Part shown: piece by piece, positions 28,893 through 37,625 of the stretch
How positions within the stretch are numbered: position 1 is the first letter of the stretch
Layout: every line of letters starts with the position of its first letter
Assembly: GCA_937139155.1 (NCBI GenBank)
Contig: CAKZPI010000013.1
Coordinates: 1-64,000 of the forward strand
Direction: 5' to 3'
DNA length: 64,000 nucleotides
DNA from: an uncultured Flavobacteriales bacterium
GTDB taxonomy: Bacteria > Bacteroidota > Bacteroidia > Flavobacteriales > JBLHRE01
The notes under the pieces: generated by a model
What the model saw: the letters and a program-made list of their open reading frames with translations, nothing else
Told to the model about the DNA's origin: nothing
The model's database searches: none
Translations under genes and position numbers: made by a program

Positions 28893-29654
28893 ATGAGAGA
28901 AGACAGTCCGTTAGCCCTTAGATTTAAAGAAATTGTAGCGGATAAAGCCAATTCCGTTTACGATTTTGCTCAATCCATAGGCGACCAAAGAAGTGAAAAG
29001 GTTAATCGAGTTTTGCGGTCTTTAGGAGCCCCTAGTTTTGACATGCTTTCTCGCATAAAGGATACCTACCCAGACATTAATTTAAATTGGCTTATTTCAG
29101 GAATTGGTGAAAAATATGGATCCCATGTAAACACTGAACCCGCCTCAATCACACAAAAACCAGAAGCCATAGTTCAGGATGTACAGCAACCTGAGATAAC
29201 TAAAAAAATTCCCTTCATTCAATCTAGGTATAGAGAAGACTATCTTAAAGTTTTTGAAAAACCAGAAGGTCTTCAAAGCTTCCCTTCTCTCGACTCCGAA
29301 TTTTACCAAGATGGGACCTATGTTGATTTTGAGGTTGACCAAGATGAAATGGAGCCAACCCTACAGGAAGGGGACATCGTTCGGGCCCGAAAATCAAATT
29401 TTCAAGAATTGGTGAAAGCGCTTAATGGAGGAGTCAAAAACCTTCCTTATTTCAATTCAAAGCAATACGGTGATCGTCCCTTAGTACTGGTAATACATAA
29501 AGATTTCTTCGGATTTGTACTCAGAAGGCTACGAGATGCCGACGAGCATGGCTACCTCATCATGGAAGGAGACCATATTGATTCGCAACGACTTAGAATA
29601 AAGCCTACCAAGGCTGAGATATGGTTGATTACAGAAATTAGAAAGCGGAATTAA
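28893..29654 (+). CDS. XRE/S24-like transcriptional regulator lacking the catalytic serine
   Basis: A 253-residue protein with an N-terminal DNA-binding-like helical region (about 8-75, ending in NLNWLISGIGE as in many phage-repressor-type XRE proteins), a linker, and a LexA/CI-like S24 domain (about 140-250). The S24 motif normally reads SMxPTL; here it is DEMEPTLQEGD, so the nucleophilic Ser position is Glu152. The Lys of the dyad also appears replaced (VLRRL, about 209-213). It therefore probably binds DNA and dimerises without self-cleavage. Targets are unknown. acs follows after 54 bases. Confidence 0.8.
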   Translation: MREDSPLALRFKEIVADKANSVYDFAQSIGDQRSEKVNRVLRSLGAPSFDMLSRIKDTYPDINLNWLISGIGEKYGSHVNTEPASITQKPEAIVQDVQQPEITKKIPFIQSRYREDYLKVFEKPEGLQSFPSLDSEFYQDGTYVDFEVDQDEMEPTLQEGDIVRARKSNFQELVKALNGGVKNLPYFNSKQYGDRPLVLVIHKDFFGFVLRRLRDADEHGYLIMEGDHIDSQRLRIKPTKAEIWLITEIRKRN

Positions 29655-29708
29655 GTTTTCTTGCGACGGGCTCAGGAATTTCTCATCTTTCGGCAAAAGC
29701 TAAAACCG

Positions 29709-31619
29709 ATGAAATCCATTCACATTCAATCTGAGTCTGATTACCAAAATGCAGTAGCAAAGTGGAAGAAAAGCCCTGATGATTTTTGGGCGGATATTGC
29801 AAATGCCTATACCTGGCTTAAACCGTGGAACAAGGTTGTGGAAGCGGATTTCCCCAAGGCTGATTTTAAATGGTTTCTTGGCGGAAAACTAAACATTACC
29901 CTAAATGCCCTCGATCGGCATGTAGAGGCTCATCCTGACAAAACAGCCATCCTTTGGGAACCCAACAATCCGAAGGATCCCCATTTGGAAATCTCGTACA
30001 AGGATTTGCTGAAAAGGGTTTCAAAAATGGCTCATGCCATGAAAGCCCAAGGCATTGAAAAAGGAGATCGGGTTTGTCTGTACATGCCCATGATTCCTGA
30101 ATTGGCCGTAGCAGTATTGGCTTGTGCCCGAATTGGTGCTGTGCATTCAGTTGTTTTTGCGGGCTTCTCCGCTCAGTCGCTTGCCGACCGGATTCAAGAT
30201 TCTCATTGCAAATTGGTGATTACCTCAGATGAGCTTAAAAGAGGAGGGAAAATTGTAGGTATTAAAAACATTGTAGACCAAGCCCTGGAGTCTTGCCCCT
30301 CGGTGACCTCTGTACTCGTAGCCCAGTCAACCGGGGCATCCATCCCTATGCAAAATGGCAGAGACCATTGGCTGGAGGAGGTGCAGAAAAACCAAGCCGA
30401 TTTTATTGAAGCGGAAGAAATGGATTCGGAAGATCCGCTTTTCATTCTCTATACCTCTGGCTCAACCGGAAAGCCGAAAGGAGTTGTTCATACCTGTGGA
30501 GGATACATGGTTTACGCCGGATATAGCTTTTTGAACGTTTTTCAGGTTGGAAAGGAGGATGTCTATTGGTGCACAGCCGATATTGGCTGGATTACCGGAC
30601 ATACCTACATTGTTTACGGTCCGCTTCTAGCCGGAGCAACCACTACCATGTTTGAAGGGGTTCCTACTTGGCCAGATGCTGGTCGGTTTTGGGCCATTTG
30701 TGAAAAACATAAAATCAATCAATTCTATACTGCTCCAACAGCTATTCGTGCTCTCATGGCCAAAGGAGATGAATTTGTAGACGCTTACCCACTCAAAGAC
30801 CTGAAAGTGATTGGCTCTGTAGGAGAGCCGATTAACGAAGAAGCCTGGGTATGGTACCACGAAAAAGTAGGGAAGAAAAACTGTCCGGTAGTTGATACCT
30901 GGTGGCAAACCGAAACCGGTGGTATTATGATTTCAGCCCTCGGAGATGTAGGTCCGCAAAAGCCCACTTTTGCAGGAAGACCCCTGCCTGGAGTTGACCC
31001 CATTCTTGTGGACAATGAAGGAAACTTAATTGAAGAAAACAATCAAGAAGGACTGCTTTGCATTCGTTCGCCCTGGCCTAGCATGATTCGCACCACTTAC
31101 GGAGATCACCAACGGTGCATAAACACCTACTTTTCGGCCTATAAAGGCTATTACTTCACAGGCGACGGAGCCAAAAGAGATGCCGATGGGCATTATCGAA
31201 TCATTGGTAGAGTTGATGATGTAATCAATGTTTCCGGACATAGATTTGGTACGGCGGAAATTGAAAATGCCATTGACGAACACCCGGAGGTAGTGGAATC
31301 CGCCGTGGTTGGATTTCCTCACGATATAAAAGGACAGGGAATTTACGCCTATGTAATACTTTCAAAGAAACCTGAAAATCAGGAAAGACTTCGAGAAGAG
31401 ATTCAGTCTGAACTGGTAAAAGCCATAGGACCCATTGCCAAACCCGATGCCATTCAATTTGTTTCAGGATTGCCTAAAACTAGATCTGGAAAAATCATGC
31501 GACGCATTTTAAGAAAAGTGGCTTCAGGTGAGTCTGATCAATTAGGCGACACTTCTACCCTCCTTGATCCTGAGGTGGTTGAAGAGATAATATCAGGATC
31601 TAAACATTTTGTTTCTTAA
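29709..31619 (+). CDS. acs: Acetyl-CoA synthetase (acetate-CoA ligase)
   Basis: A 636-residue AMP-forming ligase making acetyl-CoA from acetate, ATP and CoA. The start is set at the ATG at 29709 (MKSIHIQSESDYQ); the open frame extends 16 codons back to a TTG. The P-loop is YTSGSTGKPKGVVH (about residues 248-261). WWQTETGG, YFTGDGAKRD and the C-terminal PKTRSGKIMRR, whose lysine is the usual acetylation site, are all present. Length is standard. It follows the S24-like regulator on the same strand and precedes a TPR protein gene by 12 bases. Confidence 0.96.
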   Translation: MKSIHIQSESDYQNAVAKWKKSPDDFWADIANAYTWLKPWNKVVEADFPKADFKWFLGGKLNITLNALDRHVEAHPDKTAILWEPNNPKDPHLEISYKDLLKRVSKMAHAMKAQGIEKGDRVCLYMPMIPELAVAVLACARIGAVHSVVFAGFSAQSLADRIQDSHCKLVITSDELKRGGKIVGIKNIVDQALESCPSVTSVLVAQSTGASIPMQNGRDHWLEEVQKNQADFIEAEEMDSEDPLFILYTSGSTGKPKGVVHTCGGYMVYAGYSFLNVFQVGKEDVYWCTADIGWITGHTYIVYGPLLAGATTTMFEGVPTWPDAGRFWAICEKHKINQFYTAPTAIRALMAKGDEFVDAYPLKDLKVIGSVGEPINEEAWVWYHEKVGKKNCPVVDTWWQTETGGIMISALGDVGPQKPTFAGRPLPGVDPILVDNEGNLIEENNQEGLLCIRSPWPSMIRTTYGDHQRCINTYFSAYKGYYFTGDGAKRDADGHYRIIGRVDDVINVSGHRFGTAEIENAIDEHPEVVESAVVGFPHDIKGQGIYAYVILSKKPENQERLREEIQSELVKAIGPIAKPDAIQFVSGLPKTRSGKIMRRILRKVASGESDQLGDTSTLLDPEVVEEIISGSKHFVS

Positions 31620-31631
31620 CCAATTTCTTGA

Positions 31632-32894
31632 ATGAAAACCCCAATTCAGTTTTTATGCATCAGCCTCATGCTAATTGGGGGTATCGAACTAAAGGCCCAA
31701 AGTCTTCCGGAAAAAATAAGGGCTTCTGAGGAGCTTCTAGGAAAGGAAAAGGTGGTGGCCTACCTGGAGATTGGTCAAGCCTTTGCAGAAAAAGGGTCTA
31801 AATCTCAGAGCTTAGCCTACCTAAGGCGGGCCCGGAACCTCAGTGAAAAAATCGGGAACGACTCTTTGGAGGCCGAGGCCCGAATTCAAGTTTCTGAGTC
31901 TTTCATGACCCTCAACCGCTTTGATTCAGCCTATTACTACCTTCTAAGCTTCCCCAGCCCTGACAGCCTTGAATTCCCGCTATGGGCCAAAGCACAGGCT
32001 AGATTTTGGCAGGGTTGTGGCCTACCCAACCGAGGCATTCAAGCCATTGAGGAAGTAATTCAAGAAAACCCCAATTGGGAATCCCTTGCGCACCCTTACC
32101 TCTCGAGTTTATGCCTTGAAAACTTTTCCTACGGTAAGGCCCTTGAACATGCCTTGAAATGGAAGGCCAAGGCGGAATTGAATCAACACCTTGAAGAAGA
32201 GATTAGAGCCAGCATATCGGCCTTAAGGGCCTATGAAGGACTGAACCAAGAAGAGTATTTCAGAAACTCCCTCGAAGACTTGAGCTCTAGGAAAGATTTG
32301 CCCTTTGAAGCCAACCTTGAAATCAAAATTCTCGAAGCTCGATTCCTGCTTGATAAGGAAGAGTATCGCTTGGCGCGGAAAAACCTCCGTCCGGTCTATT
32401 TGGAATTAGACGAAAGGGTTTCCGCCAAGAATACCATTGAGGTGAAAGCCCTTTTCTCAGAAAGCCTAGCCCTTACCGGCACCCCTAGAATGGGACTTGA
32501 AATAGGGCTGGAGTCCTTAGACCTGGCAGAGGAAATACAAGATGAGGAAGGAAAGGCTCAGGCTCTGAAATCGGTGAGTTTGAACTATGCCGCTCTGGGG
32601 TATAAGCGGAATGCGGCCCAGTACCTAAACCTTTATGCCCGTCAACTGGAGTTCATGGACCAAAAATTCAAAACCCAGCTTCAGGTAGGTGTTCGGCAGG
32701 TCATGCGGGTTGACCTAGAACAAATTCAAGCTGAAAATTCTCAAACCCTAGAGGCATCCAACCGAAACCAGCCGGAGGATGAGGCCAATAATAAAACCGT
32801 TTGGTGGGTTATATTGATTGGAGTTCTGTTTATTGCCGTTCTAGCAATTTTTAAAAACAAAATTCGTTCTTACTTACGTATCTTTACCAAGTAA
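31632..32894 (+). CDS. Secreted or membrane-anchored TPR-repeat protein
   Basis: A 420-residue protein with a signal peptide (residues 1-22, ending LKAQ), a helical body of tetratricopeptide-like repeats (about 25-360; helix pairs such as AYLEIGQAFAEKGSKSQSLA and KALKSVSLNYAALGYKRNAA-type segments) and a C-terminal transmembrane segment (about 390-407) followed by a short basic tail. The topology, periplasmic TPRs then one membrane span, is like the sensor half of some Bacteroidota TPR-histidine kinases, but no kinase or DNA-binding domain follows. Function unknown; it may be cotranscribed with acs. Confidence 0.75.
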   Translation: MKTPIQFLCISLMLIGGIELKAQSLPEKIRASEELLGKEKVVAYLEIGQAFAEKGSKSQSLAYLRRARNLSEKIGNDSLEAEARIQVSESFMTLNRFDSAYYYLLSFPSPDSLEFPLWAKAQARFWQGCGLPNRGIQAIEEVIQENPNWESLAHPYLSSLCLENFSYGKALEHALKWKAKAELNQHLEEEIRASISALRAYEGLNQEEYFRNSLEDLSSRKDLPFEANLEIKILEARFLLDKEEYRLARKNLRPVYLELDERVSAKNTIEVKALFSESLALTGTPRMGLEIGLESLDLAEEIQDEEGKAQALKSVSLNYAALGYKRNAAQYLNLYARQLEFMDQKFKTQLQVGVRQVMRVDLEQIQAENSQTLEASNRNQPEDEANNKTVWWVILIGVLFIAVLAIFKNKIRSYLRIFTK

Positions 32895-32910
32895 CCTAAT
32901 TGAAAATACA

Positions 32911-33516
32911 ATGAAAAGATCATTTTTCGCCTTGGCCCTAATCATTGCAGGTGTTCTAGGCTCTGCCTTTGTACCCAAAGGAGGCATTGAAGTGGGTGAT
33001 CAAGCTCCACTTACTGATTATGAAATGCTGGACGTAAGTCAGGATAAGGAAACCAGCCTTGAAGATTTGGCTGGTGAAAAAGGCCTGCTCGTAGTATTCT
33101 CCTGCAATACCTGTCCGTTTGTGATTGGCTGGGAAGACCGCTACAACGACCTAGCTGAATTGGCCCAGAAAAAAGGCATCAATATGGTTTTGGTGAATTC
33201 AAACGAAGCCAAAAGAGATGGGGATGATAGCGAAGAAGCCATGCGCGAAAAGCACGAGTCTTCTAAGTATACCATGCCTTATTTGGTGGATGAAAACTCA
33301 AAACTTGCCATTGCTTTTGGCGCCACAGTAACCCCACAAGCCTATTTATTCAATAGCGAAATGGAATTGGTTTATACCGGTTTAATCGACGACAATATGC
33401 GTGACCGGAAGAAAGCAAAGGCCTATCTTTTTGACAGCATTGAAAACCTTTCAAAGGGAAAAGAAATTGACCCTGCGAAAACCAATGCCAAAGGGTGCAG
33501 CATTAAAAAAGTATAA
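32911..33516 (+). CDS. Thioredoxin-fold protein (AhpC/TSA-like) with CxxC
   Basis: A 201-residue exported protein: signal peptide (about 1-20), then a thioredoxin/peroxiredoxin-like domain. The redox centre is SCNTCPFV (CxxC near residue 69), and the cis-Pro region is GATVTPQAYLF. The family is often described as thioredoxin family or redoxin-domain proteins with the motif NTCP. A third Cys is near the C-terminus (KGCSIKKV). It probably acts as an envelope thiol oxidoreductase; the partner is unknown. It starts 16 bases after the TPR gene and ends before a terminator. Confidence 0.82.
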   Translation: MKRSFFALALIIAGVLGSAFVPKGGIEVGDQAPLTDYEMLDVSQDKETSLEDLAGEKGLLVVFSCNTCPFVIGWEDRYNDLAELAQKKGINMVLVNSNEAKRDGDDSEEAMREKHESSKYTMPYLVDENSKLAIAFGATVTPQAYLFNSEMELVYTGLIDDNMRDRKKAKAYLFDSIENLSKGKEIDPAKTNAKGCSIKKV

Positions 33517-33548
33517 GCGCCCAATTTTTTAACTCACAGTTTGCAATT

Positions 33549-33583
33549 CCCCTGGCCTTCGAAAGAATCGTCAGGGGTTTTTT
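33549..33583 (+). terminator. Rho-independent terminator after the thioredoxin-fold gene
   Basis: CCCCTG (33549-33554) pairs with CAGGGG (33572-33577), with a second small inner stem TTC/GAA, followed by six T. It separates the acs transcript from purD. Confidence 0.8.
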
Positions 33584-33629
33584 ATGCCCTGACCCGTGGA
33601 ATTCCTTTTCTTTGCCAAAAATTTTACAA

Positions 33630-34901
33630 ATGCGGATTCTAGTACTAGGTTCAGGCGGAAGAGAGCATGCCATTGGATGGAAGATTTCTCAAAGCGAAAA
33701 GCTTGAAAAACTGTTCATCGCTCCCGGAAACGGAGGAACCCAAGACCTTGGGGAAAACCTAAACCTTTCGGTAGGCGATTTTGAAAGCATCAAAAAGGCG
33801 GTGATTCAAGAAAAAATCGACATGTTGGTGGTGGGACCTGAAGACCCATTGGTTCAAGGAATCCGCGATTTCTTTGAAAAGGACCCTCAAACCAAAGACC
33901 TAAAAATTATTGGTCCCGGAGCAGCAGGTGCCCAGCTTGAAGGCTCGAAAGATTTCTCAAAATCCTTCATGCAGCGACATGGAATTCCTACCGCCAAGCA
34001 CGCTACCTTTCAATTGTCAGGGCTTCAAGACGGTCAAGCATTTTTATCTCAACTCAAACCTCCTTATGTACTCAAAGCCGACGGACTAGCTGCGGGTAAA
34101 GGCGTTTTGATCTTGGAAAACCTTGAAGAAGCTCGCACAGAATTGGCCAATATGCTTCAAGGCAAGTTTGGAAAAGCCTCAGAGCGAGTTGTGATTGAAG
34201 AGTACCTTGACGGAATCGAATGTTCGGTTTTTGTGCTTACCGATGGAAAAGACTACCTCATCCTTCCAGAAGCCAAAGATTATAAGCGTATTGGAGAGGG
34301 AGATACAGGATTGAATACAGGGGGAATGGGGGCCATCTCGCCCGTGCCTTTTGCCGACGATTCCTTTATGAAAAAAGTAGAAGAGCAAATTGTTAAGCCC
34401 AGCGTTCAAGGATTGGCCAATGAGAAAATTCCATATACCGGGTTCCTATTCATTGGCTTGATGGCTGTTGAAGGCAACCCCTACGTGATTGAGTACAATG
34501 TAAGAATGGGCGACCCTGAAACCGAGGTGGTTATGCCCAGAATTCAAAATGATTTGGTTGAGCTTTTATCCGCTGCAGCGGAAGGAAGACTAGGCCAAGA
34601 AAACTTGGAAACCAATCCGGAAACCGCCGCCACCCTAATGATGGTTTCAGGAGGATATCCGGAAGCCTACGAAAAGGAAAAGGAAATCAGCGGATTAGAC
34701 CAGGTGGAAGACAGCCTTGTATTTCACGCGGGCACCAAATTAGACCAAGGGAAATTGCTTACCGCAGGAGGAAGGGTATTGGCCATTACCTCTTTCGGAA
34801 AAGACCATAAAGAAGCCTTGTCAAAAAGCTACGCCAATGCTAGACGTATTCAATTCGACAAGGCTTATTATCGTAAAGACCTAGGATTTGACCTAGATTA
34901 G
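33630..34901 (+). CDS. purD: Phosphoribosylamine-glycine ligase
   Basis: A 423-residue ATP-grasp enzyme, the second step of de novo purine synthesis (GAR synthetase). The start is the ATG at 33630, giving MRILVLGSGGREHAIGW; the frame extends 6 codons to a TTG. Other landmarks are VVGPEDPL, VLKADGLAAGKGV (ATP-binding), LNTGGMGAISP and NVRMGDPETEV with the metal-binding Glu/Asn. The stop overlaps the end of the convergent small membrane protein gene by 4 bases. purQ lies 1.2 kb downstream on the same strand. Confidence 0.96.
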   Translation: MRILVLGSGGREHAIGWKISQSEKLEKLFIAPGNGGTQDLGENLNLSVGDFESIKKAVIQEKIDMLVVGPEDPLVQGIRDFFEKDPQTKDLKIIGPGAAGAQLEGSKDFSKSFMQRHGIPTAKHATFQLSGLQDGQAFLSQLKPPYVLKADGLAAGKGVLILENLEEARTELANMLQGKFGKASERVVIEEYLDGIECSVFVLTDGKDYLILPEAKDYKRIGEGDTGLNTGGMGAISPVPFADDSFMKKVEEQIVKPSVQGLANEKIPYTGFLFIGLMAVEGNPYVIEYNVRMGDPETEVVMPRIQNDLVELLSAAAEGRLGQENLETNPETAATLMMVSGGYPEAYEKEKEISGLDQVEDSLVFHAGTKLDQGKLLTAGGRVLAITSFGKDHKEALSKSYANARRIQFDKAYYRKDLGFDLD

Positions 34902-35077
34902 GACGCTTTTTCCTCTTTCTGAAACTTAACCAATTGGCCCATCCAATAGAAAAAAGCCAAGAAGCCAACAATAATGAACAAAATGTTCGGTAGGTTGTGT
35001 AAGGCAGGAAGAAGTCCAAAGGTCCATTCCATGAATTCACCTATACTGGTCCAGAGTGTTCTCCAAAAATCATACAT
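34898..35077 (-). CDS. Small single-span membrane protein (DUF6341-like)
   Basis: A 59-residue protein from the ATG at 35077 (the frame can extend 3 codons to a TTG). It has an amphipathic N-terminus (MYDFWRTLWTSIGEFMEW) and one hydrophobic segment (about residues 27-48) with a basic C-terminal tail. I recall small proteins of this kind beside purD in flavobacteria (DUF6341), but the family name is from memory. It is divergent from the DUF6427-like membrane protein gene and convergent with purD. Function unknown; the pairing with the neighbour suggests a shared envelope role. Confidence 0.72.
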   Translation of the reverse strand: MYDFWRTLWTSIGEFMEWTFGLLPALHNLPNILFIIVGFLAFFYWMGQLVKFQKEEKAS

Positions 35078-35096
35078 AGCTTGCAATTTTATGGCA

Positions 35097-35104
35097 CAAA
35101 AATA
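35097..35104 (-). promoter_or_regulatory. Candidate -7 box (TATTTTTG) for the small membrane protein
   Basis: On the minus strand TATTTTTG fits TAnnTTTG and ends 19 bases before the ATG at 35077. It lies in the 44-base gap between two divergent membrane protein genes and supports the ATG over the upstream TTG. Confidence 0.5.
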
Positions 35105-35121
35105 GAATTTTTCACGTACCC

Positions 35122-36090
35122 ATGCTGATTCCTTTCATACGAAAACAACAATCTCAAGCCTCCCTATTCATTCTCATAGGGTTTCTTGTATTTTCAGGCC
35201 TAGGATTTGCGTTCGGAAGCTTGGATTCTAGTCTTGGAACGGAATTAGGCAGCCAGGTTATTTCAAGCTTTAAAGGACAAAGATGGCTGGGTTTTGCTCT
35301 CTACTTCTCCTTGGTTTACCCCTTGGGCATCCTCCTGCATCGAGTTTCAAAAGAGCATTTCCTTTCTAAGTTCTCAGAGGCTTGGCTTCCTTTGTTTTTC
35401 ATCTGGCCCATGACCGCTTTCTTGGTGGTACTGCCCTTGAGCATTGCCCATTTTGCCTTGGTCTTTATCGGCTTTAGCCTTTGGAAACTGGTGCGCATGT
35501 ACAATGCACGAAGACCCCATGCCTTGGTTTTTGACAGCGGACTCTTGATTGGAATTGCCGGAATTCTCTATACCCCCTCTTTGGTTTTCTTAGGGTTGAT
35601 CTGGACCGCCATATTGATTTATCAGTTCAGCCTATGGCGTTATGTACTGATAAGTCTAATTGGAGCTTTTACACCCTTTTTCTTGAGTTTCACCATTGGT
35701 TATGTCTTTAACCTTCCGAATCAAGAGCTTTTTCCTGAATTTGAGCTTGAGTTTTCCTTTCATAAAATACCCCTTTTGCACTGGACCCTTTGGCCTTATT
35801 TGGTGGTTTCAAGTTTCTTGCTAATAACCAGTAGTTTGATTTTGCTGAAGAAATTAGCCATTAAAAAAATCAGAGAGCGGAAGGCCTTTTCCTTGGTTTT
35901 GATGCTCCTGCTCATTTCCATACTAAGCATGGGCTTGCCGGGCATACATTTGGCCCAAGCGGCCCAATGGCTAATCCTTCCGGCCAGTTTTATTTATTCA
36001 AATTACTTCGCCTACGAGCCTGCAAACCTTAAAAACCAAGCCTTTTTATGGCTCTGGATGATTGCCTTAATTGTCTTGTTATTTGCCTAA
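35122..36090 (+). CDS. Multi-pass membrane protein (DUF6427-like)
   Basis: A 322-residue integral membrane protein with about nine hydrophobic segments (roughly 14-32, 51-70, 88-104, 107-124, 138-150, 153-170, 174-195, 217-242, 253-275, 305-320). No catalytic or transport motif is visible. Proteins of this kind adjoin a tiny membrane protein and purine genes in many flavobacteria (DUF6427, from memory). Possibly a component of envelope assembly or gliding, but there is no sequence evidence for that. It ends 10 bases before the candidate promoter of purQ. Confidence 0.7.
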   Translation: MLIPFIRKQQSQASLFILIGFLVFSGLGFAFGSLDSSLGTELGSQVISSFKGQRWLGFALYFSLVYPLGILLHRVSKEHFLSKFSEAWLPLFFIWPMTAFLVVLPLSIAHFALVFIGFSLWKLVRMYNARRPHALVFDSGLLIGIAGILYTPSLVFLGLIWTAILIYQFSLWRYVLISLIGAFTPFFLSFTIGYVFNLPNQELFPEFELEFSFHKIPLLHWTLWPYLVVSSFLLITSSLILLKKLAIKKIRERKAFSLVLMLLLISILSMGLPGIHLAQAAQWLILPASFIYSNYFAYEPANLKNQAFLWLWMIALIVLLFA

Positions 36091-36100
36091 AGGGTTTTCG

Positions 36101-36108
36101 TATTTTTG
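36101..36108 (+). promoter_or_regulatory. Candidate -7 box (TATTTTTG) before purQ
   Basis: TATTTTTG matches TAnnTTTG, 19 bases ahead of the ATG at 36128. TTTG at 36082-36085 could be a -33 element with a short (15-base) spacer. The box falls inside the longer TTG-initiated frame, supporting the ATG at 36128 as the start. Confidence 0.5.
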
Positions 36109-36127
36109 CAGCCTAAATTTTCAGCTT

Positions 36128-36823
36128 ATGAAATTCGGAGTAATCGTTTTTCCCGGTTCCAATTGCGACCAAGACATGGTTTATACCCTTCGTGAGAAAA
36201 TGGGTCAAGAAGTGGTAGAATTATGGCATAAAGACACAGATTTACAAAACTGCGACGCCCTGATTGTGCCTGGAGGCTTTTCATACGGGGATTATTTACG
36301 CTCAGGAGCCATTGCCCGCTTTTCTCCCATCATGGAGTCTGTGGTAGAATTTGCCAAGAATGGAGGATTTGTTTTTGGGGTTTGCAACGGATTTCAAATT
36401 CTTTGCGAGGCTGGACTTTTACCCGGAACTCTTTTGCACAATGAAAGCCATAAATTCATTTGCAAGAATGTTTACATCAAGCCTGAAACCAATAAAACTC
36501 CGCTTACCGCCGAGCTAAAGATGAACGAGGCTCTTAAAATTCCGATTGCCCATGCCGAGGGAAGGTATTATGCCAGCCAAGAGGTTATGGAGGAAATTCA
36601 AGCCAACGACCAAGTTCTTTTCACCTATTGTACTGAGAACGGCCTGGCCATTCCAGAGGTGAATCCTAACGGGTCTTTATACAATATTGCTGGGGTTTGC
36701 AACAAAGAGAAGAATGTATTCGGAATGATGCCTCACCCTGAACGCGCCACCGATTTTGATCTTGGAAATACCGACGGACTGGGAATTTTCACCAGCCTGA
36801 TCAACCACATGGTTCATGCCTAA
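36128..36823 (+). CDS. purQ: Phosphoribosylformylglycinamidine synthase subunit PurQ
   Basis: A 231-residue class I glutamine amidotransferase that supplies ammonia for FGAM synthesis, the fourth purine step. The start at 36128 gives MKFGVIVFPGSNCDQD. The catalytic Cys lies in GVCNGFQIL (about residue 86) and the His/Glu pair in MMPHPERA near the C-terminus; GGFSYGDYLRSGAIA is also typical. A stand-alone PurQ implies a separate small PurL, not in this window. The next gene overlaps its end by 8 bases. Confidence 0.95.
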   Translation: MKFGVIVFPGSNCDQDMVYTLREKMGQEVVELWHKDTDLQNCDALIVPGGFSYGDYLRSGAIARFSPIMESVVEFAKNGGFVFGVCNGFQILCEAGLLPGTLLHNESHKFICKNVYIKPETNKTPLTAELKMNEALKIPIAHAEGRYYASQEVMEEIQANDQVLFTYCTENGLAIPEVNPNGSLYNIAGVCNKEKNVFGMMPHPERATDFDLGNTDGLGIFTSLINHMVHA

Positions 36824-37625
36824 GAACCGAACCTATCCGGTTTATGTTCACCTTGGCCTAGAACGCACAGGCACCAAATATCTACAGCACACCGTACTTC
36901 CAGCATTGAAGGGGATTTTCTTCGTGCCCAGAAGGCAGTATTGGAAAATGGAATCCTTCGTTCCTGATTCCAATGATTTGCCCGTGGTGGTATCCAATGA
37001 ATTCGACTGGATGCTGGATTTCGAAATCAAAGATTTTGCCCGAAGGTATCCAGAGGCTCACCCCATCTTCGTTTTAAGAGAACACCCCTCCTGGTTGGTT
37101 TCCCAATTCAAACGATTTGTGAAAAATGGAGGACAATTGAGCTTTGAAGAGTTCTTTGACCCAGACTCAGATCAAGGTAGATACGAATACAAGGACATGT
37201 GCTTTGCCCTGAAAATTCATTGGCTTCTTAAGCATTTTAAGCATCCGCCCCTCATTCTTTTTTATGAGGACCTTAAGCACAATCGGAAGAAATACCTTGA
37301 CACCCTCTGCGCCCATATTGGTGCAGAATACCCAGATGATCTCTTAGGGTCCAAGGCTCGTCATGTTTCGTATTCTGAGCGCGAATTAGCCTTTCTCCTT
37401 TCCTTTCAACGGGGTCCTTTCGGGAATTTCATTTCCCGCCAAAAACTCCTTCGGTATTTCTTAATGTTTCTCGCCCGGACCTTCCCTTTTTTGGCCAAAA
37501 AGAAACCGCCCCTGATTCCGGAAGGAAGCTTGAAGCGGATTCAATTAAAAATGTCAAAAGACTGGGAAGAATGTCTTGTACTTGCCGAAGAACTTAATCC
37601 AAAATCAATTCCTGAGAACTTGTAA
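36816..37625 (+). CDS. Sulfotransferase-like P-loop protein
   Basis: A 269-residue cytosolic protein. The N-terminal YVHLGLERTGTKYLQ (about residues 8-22) has the form of the 5'-phosphosulfate loop of PAPS sulfotransferases, and VLREHPSWLVSQFKRFV (about 86-102) resembles the 3'-phosphate-binding segment. The acceptor is unknown; a surface polysaccharide or lipid is plausible. It overlaps purQ by 8 bases and its last 32 bases overlap the 3' end of the convergent BNR-repeat gene. The family call rests on these two motifs only. Confidence 0.65.
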   Translation: MPKNRTYPVYVHLGLERTGTKYLQHTVLPALKGIFFVPRRQYWKMESFVPDSNDLPVVVSNEFDWMLDFEIKDFARRYPEAHPIFVLREHPSWLVSQFKRFVKNGGQLSFEEFFDPDSDQGRYEYKDMCFALKIHWLLKHFKHPPLILFYEDLKHNRKKYLDTLCAHIGAEYPDDLLGSKARHVSYSERELAFLLSFQRGPFGNFISRQKLLRYFLMFLARTFPFLAKKKPPLIPEGSLKRIQLKMSKDWEECLVLAEELNPKSIPENL

